NCBI RefSeq assembly: GCF_008728515.1 | Contig: NC_044984.1 | Coordinates: 86,449,277-86,513,276, forward strand | DNA from: Papio anubis | Taxonomy: Eukaryota > Chordata > Mammalia > Primates > Cercopithecidae | Reading direction: 5' to 3' | Length of the DNA stretch: 64,000 bases | In this document: in pieces, positions 25,380-36,869 of the stretch | How positions within the stretch are numbered: position 1 is the first letter of the stretch | Layout of the letters: the number at the start of each line of letters is the position of its first letter | Notes under the pieces: model-generated | Told to the model about the DNA's origin: nothing | Database searches by the model: none | Seen by the model: only the letters and a program-made list of their open reading frames with translations | Made by a program: the position numbers and the translations under genes

Positions 25380-25517
25380 GGGGTGGGCAATTTATCTCAT
25401 ACCATCACAACTTCTACAAATACATGATAGAGAAGTTGGCTAACTGCCTCAACAGCGGTTGCCTCCTGTTAGTATATGTATCTCTGCATGAAGGAGATAG
25501 ATATGTGCATTTCACAT
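25380..25517 (+). repeat. Diverged direct duplication, copy 1
   Basis: Matches 26748-26886 at roughly three positions in four. Shared blocks are aacttctacaratacaya, agaagttg / ataagttg, ctgcctca.cag and gtgcatttcacat. I do not recognise it as part of a known repeat. Confidence 0.75.
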
Positions 25518-25637
25518 TTATGCTCCTGCTATGGGTAAATTACTGGACCTTTCCTTGCCTCAGATGATGAACAGAAAAATTAGATAATAATAGTATGTGC
25601 CTCATTGTATTGCTGAAGAAGAGAGTTATAAGATTTA

Positions 25638-25955
25638 GGCCAGGGGCAGTGGCTCACAACCTGTAATCCCAGCACTTTGGGAGGCTGAGGCAGGTGGATC
25701 GCTTGAGCTCAGGAGTTCGAGATCAGCCTGGGCAACATGATGAAACCCCATCTCCACTAAAAATACAAAAATTAGCCAAACATGATGATGTACACCTGTA
25801 GTCCCAGCTACTCCAGTGGCTGAGGCAAAAGAATCATTTGAACTCAGGGGGCAGAGGTTGCAGTGGGCCAAGATGACGCCACTGCACTCCAGCCTGTTCA
25901 AGAACGTGAGACTCCATCCAAAGAGACAGAGAGAGAGAGAGAAAGAGAGAGATGA
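25638..25955 (+). mobile_element. AluS-like with GA-rich tail
   Basis: Full dimeric Alu: ggccaggggcagtggctcac to cactccagcctgttcaagaa. Its tail has become a GA repeat (25922-25950). A short target duplication, gattta, borders both ends. Confidence 0.9.
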
Positions 25956-26747
25956 TTTAATTTCTAGATATAATCTAGAACAGTACCAAGTAAATAACAA
26001 GCATGGTCAATATTATTTCATATAGATGTGTGGGGTAGGGGTATAAGTGTGTGTTCCTCACAGTTTTTCTAAGGATGAGTACAATCTCGATAACCAATTT
26101 TCAATTTAAAAATCTGGGAACACATAGGTATTTACCCAAATCAGTTCTTTCACAGTATGGAGGATGGCTGCAACTGACATGATAAGGTGACAGAGACTTT
26201 GTTTCCTCAGCTTTGTATTCCCCCTGAACTTGTCTGAGTAAAAAATCCATGCCCAAATCCGGGCTCTGAGGCGAAACCACTGTTTAATTCAGCAGCGGCG
26301 ATTAAGGTCACCTAAAAAGATTATTGAAAGCATGATGCTAGCACTCATTAGAGAGGGCTAAAGTTGATCCCTCGGTTAGCAGTCCTCACTTTCTGTGCTG
26401 CCTTGGGCATCAGTCTAGAATCACACACTGCATTCAACCTCAATTCCCTCAGTGGCCCCTAAGGGAGAGACTAATCTGCCATTTATTTCCAATTCGGTGA
26501 AATGGAAGGGCTATTTCTAACTCTGGGAAAATGCATTGGTGGGAATGAGGCAATAAGCAGAGGAAACAAGTTTTGGGGGTTCTTTCCTCTGAATTTTAAT
26601 GTCAGAGTTTCCTGTGTAAGCAAAGCCGGGATTCTTTTTTTCTCATTTAAGCCTATGCATCTACTGCACACAACTTTGAAACTCAGAAAGATTGTTCACA
26701 GCATAGTTCTGTAAAATAAATATACACATATAGATCCATAAGATTCT

Positions 26748-26886
26748 GGGGGCCGGCAATGTATTCCTTACCCTTCCAACTTCTACAGATACACAATAGA
26801 TAAGTTGCGTATCTGCCTCAGCAGCTGTTGCCTATGCTCGGAATATGCGTGTCTGGATGAAAGAAAAAGACATGTGCATTTCACAT
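26748..26886 (+). repeat. Diverged direct duplication, copy 2
   Basis: Partner of 25380-25517 in the same orientation, about 1.37 kb downstream, with an AluS and unassigned DNA between. The sequence from 26887 to about 27435 is unassigned. Confidence 0.75.
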
Positions 26887-27439
26887 AGAAACTCAGCACA
26901 GTCTCCAAGTTAGGGAAATGGCAGTGCTGTATAATAGCAATGAGCAGAGAAATGTCTGCTCATTGATATGTAAATGACAATAGCAGGCATTCCGCTGTGT
27001 TGAAGGAATCCCATGTCTGGTTTGACCACAAGCAGGTTATTAAAGTGAAACAAGGCTATTTTGTCCATTATGAAAAGCACTGTCCTTTCCCAGTGAGTGG
27101 CACATTCAGGGCTATTTACATTTCAACAACCAACAATAAATCAATATAAATACTCCTTTAAATCCACTTTCTTTTTCGAAGAACAGTAGCTGTTCGAAAT
27201 CATGCGGTTACACAAGAATCTGAATCAAGCAGAAATCATTAAAAATCCAACATTCAGTCAATTCTATATATATTAAATCATTCATAAGTAAAGTCTTTCA
27301 AAGCCCTGGAGTAGAGTTAAGAGAAATCTCATTGTGTAATGCTGGAAACTGAGGTTCAATTGTTATAGCCAGTAGCTATGTGTATTAAGTATTATTACGT
27401 AATCTATTTATTATTGTATTTACTATATGATAAAAATAC

Positions 27440-27670
27440 TGTATGTGAGTACTTATTATTGAGATAGGCATATTTCATGTATTACATTATTTAATCTTCA
27501 CCATGAACCTGGGAAGCAAATATCATTATAATCTGCACTTTAAAAATAAAGAAACTGAGGCTTGAAGAAGTTCAGTAACTTGCCCCAAGCCAGAAACCCA
27601 GTATGTGGGAGGTCCAGGTTTCTTATCCAGGATTCTGATCTGCACTGCAGTGGTGCTCTTAACTGTCACC
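27440..27670 (-). mobile_element. MIR
   Basis: Reverse MIR order: gtattacattatttaatctt, aataaagaaactgaggcttg, cagtaacttgccccaagcc, then gcagtggtgctcttaactg. Confidence 0.85.
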
Positions 27671-27786
27671 CACACCTCCTCTCCACAGAGATTCAATAAT
27701 AGAAAGTGGATTTCAGCTAGTAAACTATATTGGGCGCTCAGGATAGTCTGCTTGAGTCAGACCAAAGACTAAAAAACTATAGTTCA

Positions 27787-27930
27787 GGTTGGGTGCAGTG
27801 GCTCACGCCTGTAATCCCAGAACTTTGAGAGACTGAGGCAGGCAGATTACTGGAGCCCAGGAGTTCAAGACCAGGCTGGGCAACATGGTGAAGCCCTGTC
27901 TCTACCAAAACAAAACCAAACAAAATAATG
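27787..27930 (+). mobile_element. Free left Alu monomer (FLAM type)
   Basis: Only a left monomer is present: ggttgggtgcagtggctcac to ccctgtctctaccaaaa with an A-rich tail, and no right arm follows. Target duplications aaaaactatagttca (27772-27786) and aaaagctatcgttca (27931-27945) show that the monomer was inserted as such and was not cut from a dimer later. Confidence 0.85.
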
Positions 27931-28290
27931 AAAAGCTATCGTTCAATCTATAGGTACATTTTTAACTTTCATTTACAAATCATTGTGAAAAATCAAGTTA
28001 TCCATAATAAATTCTACCATTTATTCATTTTTGCATCCAACAAATATTTATTGAACAGTTGATAAGTGTGTGGTACATGCCAGAACCTGGGGTTAGAGCA
28101 GTGAACCAGATAGACATGACCCCAACTCCACTTAATGTACAGTCTACTGGGGGAGAAAAACATTAAAAAATGATCATTCAATACAATTGTGGCAAGTATG
28201 TAGGAGAAAAAGGCCTCAAGGCAAGGAAAACCAATGAGAGAAAGACCAACTTAGTCTAAGAAAGTCAGAGAAAGTCACTATGAGAAAGTA

Positions 28291-28450
28291 ATTTTTTTTT
28301 TTTTTTTTTTTTTGAGACAGTCTCACTCTGTCACCCAGGCTGGAGCGCAGTGGCGTGATCTCTGCTCACTGCAAGCTCCACCTCCCAGGTTCATGCCATT
28401 CTCCTGCGTCAGCCTCCCTGGTAGCTGGGACTACAGGCGCCCGCCACCAT
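28291..28450 (-). mobile_element. Alu right arm, 5' truncated (copy 1)
   Basis: Reads a T run of about 24, then gagacagtctcactctgtc to ctacaggcgcccgccaccat, where it stops. Only the right monomer is present. The 20 bases before the T run belong to the surrounding L2. Confidence 0.9.
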
Positions 28451-29385
28451 AGGCTTGGAGACTGGGTAAGAGTTGGCCAAATACAAGAAAGGAGAAGTAT
28501 ATCAGGATGCTGTAAGAATGCAAATATGCTTTAAAAACACTAAAAGGTATTTATTGGTCGCTAAGACCAGTGTCAGATGCAGTTTGATCAAAGCTCTGGC
28601 TTTCTTTCTTAGAGACTCTAACTGTCCTTCCAAATTATATGTTGGTTTCAGTCCTTTGGTTTCTATCATGATATGTCTACCAACAACAACTAGAGCTTTT
28701 TTGTTCACATTCAGACAGATTTCCTTTTCTATGCTGATTAAACCACCCCCAAACCAATCCTAACGAGTGGATTCCTAAACCAATCAATGTGGTAAGGAAA
28801 ATGAAATTTGTATACTTTCATATCCTAGGGTGGATCCATTTCATCCAAACATATGGCTGCTAAGCATAGATGTGATGTATATGGAAGAGGCAACCACACT
28901 TTCCATGTCAAAGAGAAAACTACTTTGGTCAAACAGAAAAACATGTGCAAAGAATCTTAGGTGATCAGATTAAAAGTTTGAGTATCTAACATGCCAGCGT
29001 GAAAAACAGAAAATAAAGAGAATGATATGAGATAAGTTTGCATGGCCAGAGAGGGGTCAGATTATGCAGGATCTTGAAGCCCACATTAAAAATGTTGGAC
29101 ATTTATCTCAGGTTAATGGAGAGCTTTTGTTGTATGTTATGATGAAGTCTATATATTAAAAGCATTCCTATATAGAAGAAATGAATTATCAGAAATGCAT
29201 ATTATATATCTTATACATATATGTATATAAATAAACTATTTCTGAAAAATATACAATCAACTTGTAAATGTGGTTGCTTATAGGAAGAGGTCCCTGGGGA
29301 ATAAAGGGCTGATTTAGTAGAGAGACCTACTTATCATTGTGCTCACTTTTGAATTTTATTTTTTTAACTATATTTATGCATTCTC

Positions 29386-29549
29386 AAAGTCACTATGAGA
29401 AAGTAATTTTTTTTTTTTTTTTGAGACGGAGTCTTGCTGTCTTGCCCAGGCTGGAGTGCAGTGGCATGATCTCAGCTCACTGCAACCTCCACCTTCAGGG
29501 TTCATGCCATTCTCCTGCCTCAGCCTCCCTAGTAGCTGGGACTACAGGC
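29386..29549 (-). repeat. Alu right arm with copied L2 flank (copy 2)
   Basis: The 21 bases before the T run (aaagtcactatgagaaagtaa) are identical to those at 28271-28291, and the same Alu half follows, ending at ctacaggct. The Alu parts differ at about a tenth of positions. Both have cctccct where most Alus have cctcccg or cctcctg. Best read as a duplicated L2-Alu junction. Confidence 0.8.
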
Positions 29550-29699
29550 TAAAAAGTAGTAAATTGTTTGAAGTGATTATCCTGTCCACTGTATGGAGAG
29601 AAAAATTAGAGGTGGGAAAGAGTACAGGGAAGCCAGCTAGGAGGCTACTGCAGCTGGCCATGCAGGAGATGGCGGTGGCTGGGCTTTGTGTGGTGCAGA

Positions 29700-31118
29700 A
29701 ATAGGATTTGAGCCCAGGTCACCCGAAGCTGAAGCTCCTGCCTTTCACCACCACTATAGCTAACAAACCATGTATTTCTATGGAAGGCACACACAGGTGG
29801 AGCAGGAAATGACTACAGAGCCAGTTATTTCTGAGCATGAGATGCAATATGGCGAGGAGGCCTGAAAAAAGCCAGAGCCAAAGGAATGGTTATAACAGGA
29901 TGATGGGAGCCTGGGGAAAGGGAGCAAATTTTCATTTGTGCAGAGGTGCAAACTTATTTGATTTACCTGAGCTACTGATATCCCCAGTTGTAACATTATG
30001 CAAATGTAACACCTCTAAAAATGAGACACTGCATCCAAATTGAACTCTTGAGAGTCAAGATTGTCAAATAGAATGAGAGCCTTGAAACTCCTTTAGCAGC
30101 CAGACCACACTGGGCAAGAAAATAAGAAGTTGCAGTCTCCTCTCATTCTGCAGGCTCATGAGCTTCACTCAGTCTATGCTGGGTAAAGGTGAGCTGAATA
30201 GCATGCAATAAGCAGGCACTAGTAAGTAAGGAGAGGATTATCAACGAAATGAATAAATGTCAGGAGAAGTTTGAGTGATGACTATACAGAATTAACAAAA
30301 TATAAAATACAAGGTTCTGGAAAATTCTAGCAATTGCATTAACTAGCTAACACAGGAGAACAGCCGGTAACATACCATCTCCTTCAAGCTGAGGCGTACC
30401 TTTGTAGAATCACTGAGTGACCATTTGAGAAAATCCTAATTGTTTAAAATATGAGACTTTACCACCTTGATGGAGTATCAGGTAGGTATTCATATGTCCA
30501 GAAATCATATTTTTATACTATATTTGGAAGCCTGAGTATTTTTCTGTTTTATCTGTTGCCTTCCAAGGGCTATAGGAATGGAGACATTAGATGAAGTGGC
30601 GGGTCTCACCTTGAAGAGACAATGGAATGAATATAAGATAGAATTAGAAGGCAGAGAAGAGAAGACATGAATTCAAGACTTAGGAGAAAAAGCATAAGGG
30701 ATAAGCAAGGACCAGTCACATGACAACTTCACCTAAATACTGCTCTCCCACTAGTAAGACTTTCCTGACTAATTTGGCCCTAGGATAATTACGCCATTCT
30801 GTATCCCATTCCTCCTGGGCCTGGCTACACTAATGGACAGAGTAATGTGACTAACAGATTGCATGACGACCTATTTCAATCACATGCTTAGTTTTCCTTC
30901 CTCTGGGCTTTCTCTGTGATTCCCTCAACAGGGAACTCTATTTATGATGTTATTTCCATTTCACTAAGCTTAATTCTCCCTATCTACAATTCACCTCCTT
31001 TATAAGGTACTGTTCTTGTCTCTCAAACTGGATGCAATCACTCCTTTTGAACCTCTTATCATTTCATGATACTTTCCTTGTCTCATTTACGGGTACAGTG
31101 CAACTTAGTGGTAACAAG
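29700..31118. other. Unassigned sequence
   Basis: About 1.4 kb with no repeat or exon that I can name. Only short open frames are present. Confidence 0.45.
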
Positions 31119-31365
31119 CATTTAGAGCTGGATAGGATCTGGCCCAATGTTCTCCTTGAATAAATAAGGAACTTGAGTCCCAGAGCAGACAACCGAGTTG
31201 TCCTAAGCTACACAGTAGCATAGCTCGTACCAGGACACGTATCTCCTGATTTGGGGCTCCCTTGTCCTCTGATGGAAATGTTGGGGTTCTCTGCCACATT
31301 GTTCTGTGCAACCAGCCCCCTCATTTTTATTTCTATGAATAGAAACTGGGAAAGTGGGTTTAAAC
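31119..31365 (+). repeat. Local direct duplication, copy 1
   Basis: Matches 33091-33304 plus 33622-33666 at about 80%. Its first half resembles a reverse MIR (gaataaataaggaacttgag, aagctacacagtagca). The similarity continues past the MIR into ggggttctctgccacattgt and atttctatgaat. Confidence 0.85.
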
Positions 31366-31384
31366 TTTTAATCAAACATCAGAC

Positions 31385-31500
31385 ATTTACTGCCTTTACT
31401 AGATGTGTGACTTTACCCTTTCTGCAACTCTCTTCATCTGTAAAATGGTGATAGTCATGTCATGTACTTCACAGTGTTATTGTGAGGAATAAATTGATAT
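31385..31500 (+). mobile_element. MIR
   Basis: Sense MIR: tactagatgtgtgactttac, ttcatctgtaaaatggtgat, cacagtgttattgtgaggaa. Confidence 0.8.
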
Positions 31501-31599
31501 ATATAGAGAGAGATGGATATAGATATTTATCAGCTTGGGGCAGACCATAAGCTCTCTGTAGAAACTGGTTATTATGACTACTACAACTGTACATAATAG

Positions 31600-31912
31600 T
31601 TTTTGTTTGTTTATTTGTTTGTTTGTTTTTTGAGATGGAGTCTTGCTCTGTCACACAGGCTGGAGTACAGTGGCACAATTTTGGCTCACTGCAAGCTCTG
31701 CCTCCTGGGTTCATGCCATTCTCCTGCCTCAGCCTCCTGAGTAGCTGGGACTACAGGCAGCCACCACCACGCCCAGCTAATTTTTTGTATTTTTAGTAGA
31801 GACGGGGTTTCACCGTGTTAGCCAGGATGGTCTCTATCTCCTGACCTCGTGATCCGCCCGCCTCGGCCTCCCAAAGTGTTGGGATTACAGGCGTGAGCTA
31901 CCGTGCCCGGCC
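31600..31912 (-). mobile_element. AluY
   Basis: Minus-strand Alu with Y-type wording (gttagccaggatggtct, ctgacctcgtgatccgcccg). The tail complement is a TTTG-rich tract. Confidence 0.92.
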
Positions 31913-31994
31913 AGTTATTGGTATATTTGTTGTATATCTTAATTAGATTATATATGCATTTTAAATTATCTGTCTAACTCAGTTTGTTGTACAT

Positions 31995-32521
31995 AATATA
32001 TTTATCTTCTATAGCTGTGCAGCAAATTACCCCCATCATTTTTCAGTTTAAAACAACAAACATTTATTATCTCACAGTTTCTATGAGTCAGAAAACTGGG
32101 CATGGTTTAGAGTTTCCGCAAAGACTGCAATCAGTGTGTCTACCTGGGCTGTGGTCATCTCAAGGTTCAACTAGGGAAGGATCCACTTCCGGGCTCACTC
32201 ATGTAACTGTTGGCAGACTTCAGGTCCTTGCTGAATGTTGTCTGGAGACATCAGTTCTCTGCCATGTATGTCTCTCCTTAGCCACAACCAGCTGGCAGTT
32301 GGCTTTCCCCAGAACAAGTGTTGAGAGAGAGAGAGAGAGAGAGAGAACAAATCAGAAGTCACAATCTTTTTGTAACCTAATCTCAGAAATGAAAACCTAT
32401 CATTTCTGCTATATTCTATTTGTTAGAAGTGAGTCATATCCAGCCTACTCCTGAGGGGGATTAAACAAGGATGTGAATCCCAGGAGGTGGTGGTCACTGG
32501 AGCCCATTTTAGAGGCTATCT
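31995..32521 (-). mobile_element. MLT1-type solo LTR
   Basis: Complement of an ERVL-MaLR LTR: tgtgcagcaaattaccccca, aaaacaacaaacatttatta, ctagggaaggatccacttcc, a GA repeat (32324-32346), tgtaacctaatctcagaaat, tgttagaagtgagtcatatc, cattttagaggctat. Only the LTR is present; no internal retroviral sequence is seen. Confidence 0.85.
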
Positions 32522-32689
32522 TCCCCACATAGCAAGAAATCGGTAAAAGGTAAAGTTATTAAACGTATTATCCTTACCAGACAGTCCTTATAATTCTGAA
32601 AGATCATGCATCTAATGGACTGAACCTGGGACCTGAACAAGTAAGTGATGTCTAAGAGAAACACTCATTTGTTTGTTTATTAAACACGG

Positions 32690-33008
32690 GAGTTTTTTGT
32701 TGTTTATTTGTTTTGTTTCGTTTTTGAGACAGGGTCTTGCTCTGTCACCCATGCTGGAGGGAAGTAGCTTGATCATGCCTTACTACAGCCTCAACCTCCT
32801 GAGCTCAAGCGGTTCTTCTACTTCAGACTCCCAAGTAGCTGGGACTACAGGCGTGCACCACCACACCAGTTTAATTTTTGTATTTTTTGTAGAGACGAGG
32901 TTTCACCATGTTGTCTAGGCTGGTCTCAAACTCCTGAGCTCATGTGATCTACCCACCTCAGCCTTCCAAAGTGCTGGGATAACAGACATGAGCCACTACT
33001 CCTGGCCT
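32690..33008 (-). mobile_element. AluJ
   Basis: Minus-strand Alu: ttgagacagggtcttgctct, cctcaacctcctgagctcaa, ccaaagtgctgggataacag, ending ccactactcctggcc. Confidence 0.92.
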
Positions 33009-33090
33009 TGATCCCCAATTTTATGTCAGATACTGTGTGGTGAGTTAGGGATGCTAAGAACTTTTTAAATGAACTTTTAAAAAATGAGTT

Positions 33091-33666
33091 CATTTAGAGC
33101 TGGTTAGGATTTGGCCCAATGTTCTCATTTAATAAATAAGGAAATTGAGTGTCAGAACAGACAAATAAGTTGTTCCAAGTCACAGCAGTACAATGGGTAC
33201 CAGGATATATATCTCATGATTTGAGTCTCCCTCATCCTCTGACAGAAATGTAGGGGTTCTCTGTCACATTCTCCTGTGCAACCACTTCTCCCCATTTTCG
33301 TCTTCTCTTTTTTTTTTTTTTCTTTTTGAGACAGAGTCTCATTCTGTCACCCAGACTGGAGAGCAGTGGCACAATCTCGGCTCACTACAACCTCCATCTC
33401 CTGGGTTCAAGTGATTCTCTGCCTCAGCCTCCTGAGTAGCTGGGACTACAGGCACCCACCACCACGCCCAGCTAATTTCTTTTGTTTTGTTTTGTATTTG
33501 TCAGTAGAGACAGAATCTCACTATGTTGGCCAGGCTGGTCTTAAACTCCTAACCTCAGGTGATCCGCCTGCCTCGGCCTGCCAAGGTGCTGGGATTACAG
33601 GCGTGAGCCACTGCACCCAGCCCCCATTTTCATTTCTATGAATTAAGTCACAGAGAAGGACTAAAC
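33091..33666 (+). repeat. Local direct duplication, copy 2, split by an Alu
   Basis: Aligns to 31119-31365. The first part ends at 33304 and the remainder (atttctatgaatt...aggactaaac) resumes at 33622 after an AluS. The Alu therefore arrived after the duplication. Confidence 0.85.
33305..33621 (-). mobile_element. AluS
   Basis: Minus-strand Alu with gttggccaggctggtcttaa and cctcaggtgatccgcctgcc. Target duplication ccccattttcgtctt (33290-33304) and ccccattttcatttc (33622-33636). Confidence 0.93.
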
Positions 33667-34010
33667 CATTGGGACATCCATGCTTTTTAGATGCTTATGG
33701 TTTTATTAAATTAAGTTGTTAATATTAGGACACTCTTTAAATGAACACAAATTATCATCTCTGAAGTTCCTATATTACTAACATAGATTTTCACTGACTC
33801 ATTTTTCCCAACTGCCTTGTTCCCTATACTGATATTTCATTTAAACTTTAAGACATCCTCTGACAGCAAAACTGAGTTAGACATAACCTATGTTAGACAA
33901 CTTCGGACAGGGAAACAAATGCATTGTGCTGGGAACACAAACACAACTTGCCCTTAAACCATCCAAGCTTCCATTCTCTTCGTTTGCTTGTCTACTGAGG
34001 CTGGTTTTTG

Positions 34011-34329
34011 TTGTTGTTGTTGTTGTTTCGGTTTGGTTTGGTTTTGACACAGAATTTTGTTTTGCTGCCCAGGCTGGAGTGCAGTGGCACGATCATAGCT
34101 CACTGTAATGCCTGTAATCAAGCAATTCTCTGCCTCAACCTCCCAAGTAGCTGGGACTACAAGTGTGTGCCTCCACGCCCAATTAATTATTATTATTATT
34201 GTTATTATTTTTAGAGACTGGATCTTGCTATGTTGCCCAGGCTGGTCTCAAACTCCTATACTCAGGCAATACTTCTCTCTCAGTCTCCCAAAGTGCTGGG
34301 ATTAAAGGCATGAGCCATTACATCTGGCC
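34011..34329 (-). mobile_element. AluJ
   Basis: Minus-strand Alu with a TTG/GGTTT tail complement (34011-34045) and a TTA-rich middle linker (34188-34212). Target duplication aggctggtttt (33998-34008) and aggctgatatt (34330-34340). Confidence 0.92.
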
Positions 34330-34340
34330 AGGCTGATATT

Positions 34341-35956
34341 TATTTGTTGTTTTGTTTTGCTTCCCTTCCACCAGAAAGCAATGTGTACATTGCGTACATG
34401 TATCAAATTCAACAATGCCACTTTCCCCTCCTAGAAGAAAAGAATACCCTAACCCTATTCATGCCTGGGAACAGAATGTACTTCAAGAGGCAAATACAAG
34501 AATTTCATATGATATAAATAGACTCCATCAATTCAAGGAGAGGATGTTAAAACCGAAACATTGACAGGTAATTATCAAAAGTACCTTAGAAAAGCAAGTT
34601 TCTGTGGACAATAGCTGCAATTTATTATTATTATTGTTGCTAGCCTCCCTGATGTTCTCCATTTATGATTCGAGTAATCTTGTCTCTTTTGATGAATCTA
34701 CCTTTTGTTTTTCATTAAGGTGTCAATGCTTTAGACAAAAGGCCTGCTGAGTACAACAAAACCCAAAACCTGACAGAGGAAAAACAGATCTTTATATCTG
34801 TAAGCCCAAACACAATTGTCCCTGAGGGATGAAAATGTGTATGTAAGAAAACACATGTACACATACACACAGGCATGCACACACACACACACATAAATTG
34901 TTCTTGACAGCCCTGGAGATTATGTTGGAAATCTTTTAGCCAGGTCAAAGTGGCATATTTCAGGAGCTGGCAGTTCTAGATCACGGAGAATGAAACCAGC
35001 AACCTTCTGTTCCTACTAACATCTTTATGTCCACTTTGTGGGGATCCTGCTGAATCCCTAGACAGATCTGAAAGGAGAAAAAATATCTTTCTCCTTCAAA
35101 AATTTTCAAACCCCTCTAGAGATTCTAAGCTCCACATGGTGTGCCTCCAGCATTGTTTATTCCTAGGCGTTCTGCTCCAATGCTGGGGCAGCTAACCTTT
35201 CAGAATTGTCTCAGTCCTGTGGGGTAAAGGGATGGGCGAAGCATTCATCAGTCAGAGTCTATAGAGGTATGAAATAGACACACCATATAAGCAACCGGCC
35301 CCAGCACTGGGTGTTTGCGCAAGCATTTCCATAGGTTTTTCTTCAGAATCAACCTACTACTTCTGAGAGGCATGGGTTTTTATCAGCCTAATATCCCAAG
35401 TCAGTGACAAAATCCTGGAGAGTTGTCAAGACTAATAACTTTTCACCATCATATTCTCAACAGGGAACGGGAAATGGAATTTTCCCAGTGCTCAAGGCTG
35501 AATGTCTGTAGAAAATTAAAAAATAATAACAATTCAAAAAAAAACCTTTAAAAGTTTGAAGAAAAGATCAATGTAAATTAAACTCCCTCCATTCCCAACA
35601 TTGAAAAAGTTTATTCTATGTGTCCCAGAAAAAAAAAAAAAAAAAGAAAAGAAACTTTTGGAAGAAAAGCTCAAATTTAAAAATATATCCAGAGCATTGA
35701 TTTTCAGATAATTAGAAAATGCTATTTTCTAAGTATCCCAAATCAAAGGTATGTGTATTCTGTATTAAGATTTTGCTACCAAGCCATAAATAGCCATGGA
35801 ATATAAAATATGCTGTCCATATTACTTGGCATTTGAAACCTAGCCAGTCCTAAGAGAAAATCTAAAAGCAAAAATAATTGTTTAAAAGAAGTTGTTTTTC
35901 CCTTTTGCAACCTCAACTCCCATTGCCTATGTACTCATTCAAGAAAAGAAAATATT
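34341..35956. other. Unassigned sequence
   Basis: No repeat or exon recognised apart from a CA-rich patch (34850-34893) and an A run of 17 (35629-35645). The 70-codon frame at 34352-34564 matches nothing I know. Confidence 0.45.
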
Positions 35957-36119
35957 GGCTGGGAACAGTGGCCCATGCTTACAATCCCAGCGACTCTGCA
36001 GGCTGCAGCAGGAAGACCCCATAAACCCAGGAGTTTGAGGCTGTAGAGTGCTATAATCATGCCTGTGACTAGCCACTCACTCCAGCCTGAGCAATATAGA
36101 GACTTTTGCCTGTTAAAAA
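35957..36119 (+). mobile_element. Fossil Alu monomer (FAM)
   Basis: A single 7SL-derived monomer: ggctgggaacagtggcccat, ggctgtagagtgctataatc, then catgcctgtgactagccact and ctccagcctgagcaatatag. The block corresponding to 7SL cgcctgtgaatagccactg and gggctgtagtgcgctatg is kept, unlike in dimeric Alu arms, so this is an ancestor-type monomer. Flanks aaaagaaaatatt (35944-35956) and aaaagaaaacatatt (about 36118-36132) form an imperfect target duplication. Confidence 0.85.
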
Positions 36120-36189
36120 AAAGAAAACATATTTTAAAACAAAGAGCAAAACTAGAAATTGCATCTATTGTAATATTCCAGCTTTGTTT

Positions 36190-36720
36190 CTTCAAAGGCT
36201 ATTCATTCATTTATTCGTTAATTCACTCAGCAAGCAGTCACAGAGTTCTTTTTTGACTAAACGCTGTAATAGGAGAAAATACATATGTTACACATAGCCC
36301 CTATTCAGAGGAGCTCACTTCTCAGTAAGAGTGGCACACATATAAACAAATAATTATGTTCTAAGTGCTACATAAGAACTGCAGACGCAGCATTATTGGA
36401 ACCCAAAATGCTGAGTGGCTAACACCAGCAGACTTGAAAGTGTCTTTACAGAGGAGGTGATATTTTAGCTGAGTCTTAAAATACAAGTAAGGGTTGGCTA
36501 GGTAAGCAAGATGGAAGGAAGCTTCACATGTCTTAGACAGGATGACGGAATGGAGAAGAAGGTGGTAGGAGATAATGAAAAGTAGGGGCCAGCCTTTAAC
36601 TGACACATACTTCTTGCTAAGGTGTTTGAACTTGACTCCACATGCAACAGAAAGCCATCAAGAATTCTTAAGGAGGAAAGATTTCATTTTTATTCAAATA
36701 ATTCAGGTGGTATCACAGAG
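36190..36720 (-). mobile_element. L2
   Basis: Reverse L2 order: attcattcatttattcgtta, tattcagaggagctcacttc, acagaggaggtgatatttta, gctgagtcttaaaataca, ggtagcaag-type text, agaaagccatcaagaattc. Confidence 0.8.
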
Positions 36721-36869
36721 CAAAGATGAGAAGATCCAGCTATAATCAGTATTTCACATGGCTACCCAGAATGCCCCCAACCTAGACCAACCATAATTGC
36801 TGCACAAGCTGGATCTTGTCCATTACTACATCTCCCCTTTTTATAATCTTTTCCCTATTTGCCTTTATT

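Larger units (their letters stand above)
28030..29690 (-). mobile_element. L2, interrupted
   Basis: Reverse L2 order runs across the interval: aacaaatatttattgaacag, gcagtgaaccagatagacat, ggcctcaaggcaagg; gactgggtaagagttgg; ggccagagaggggtcagatt, gcaggatcttgaagccc; finally gccagctaggaggctactgc and gagatggcggtggc. It is interrupted by Alu right arms at 28291 and 29407. The piece 28500-28980 is too diverged to place. Confidence 0.7.

Noticed and set aside
31984..32454. 156-codon open frame on the plus strand
   Set aside because: It lies entirely in the MLT1 LTR in antisense and contains the GA repeat as alternating ER residues.
35957..36119. Functional 7SL RNA gene
   Set aside because: Only the outer Alu-like domains of 7SL are present, the S domain is missing, and substitutions are spread throughout; it is a FAM fossil.
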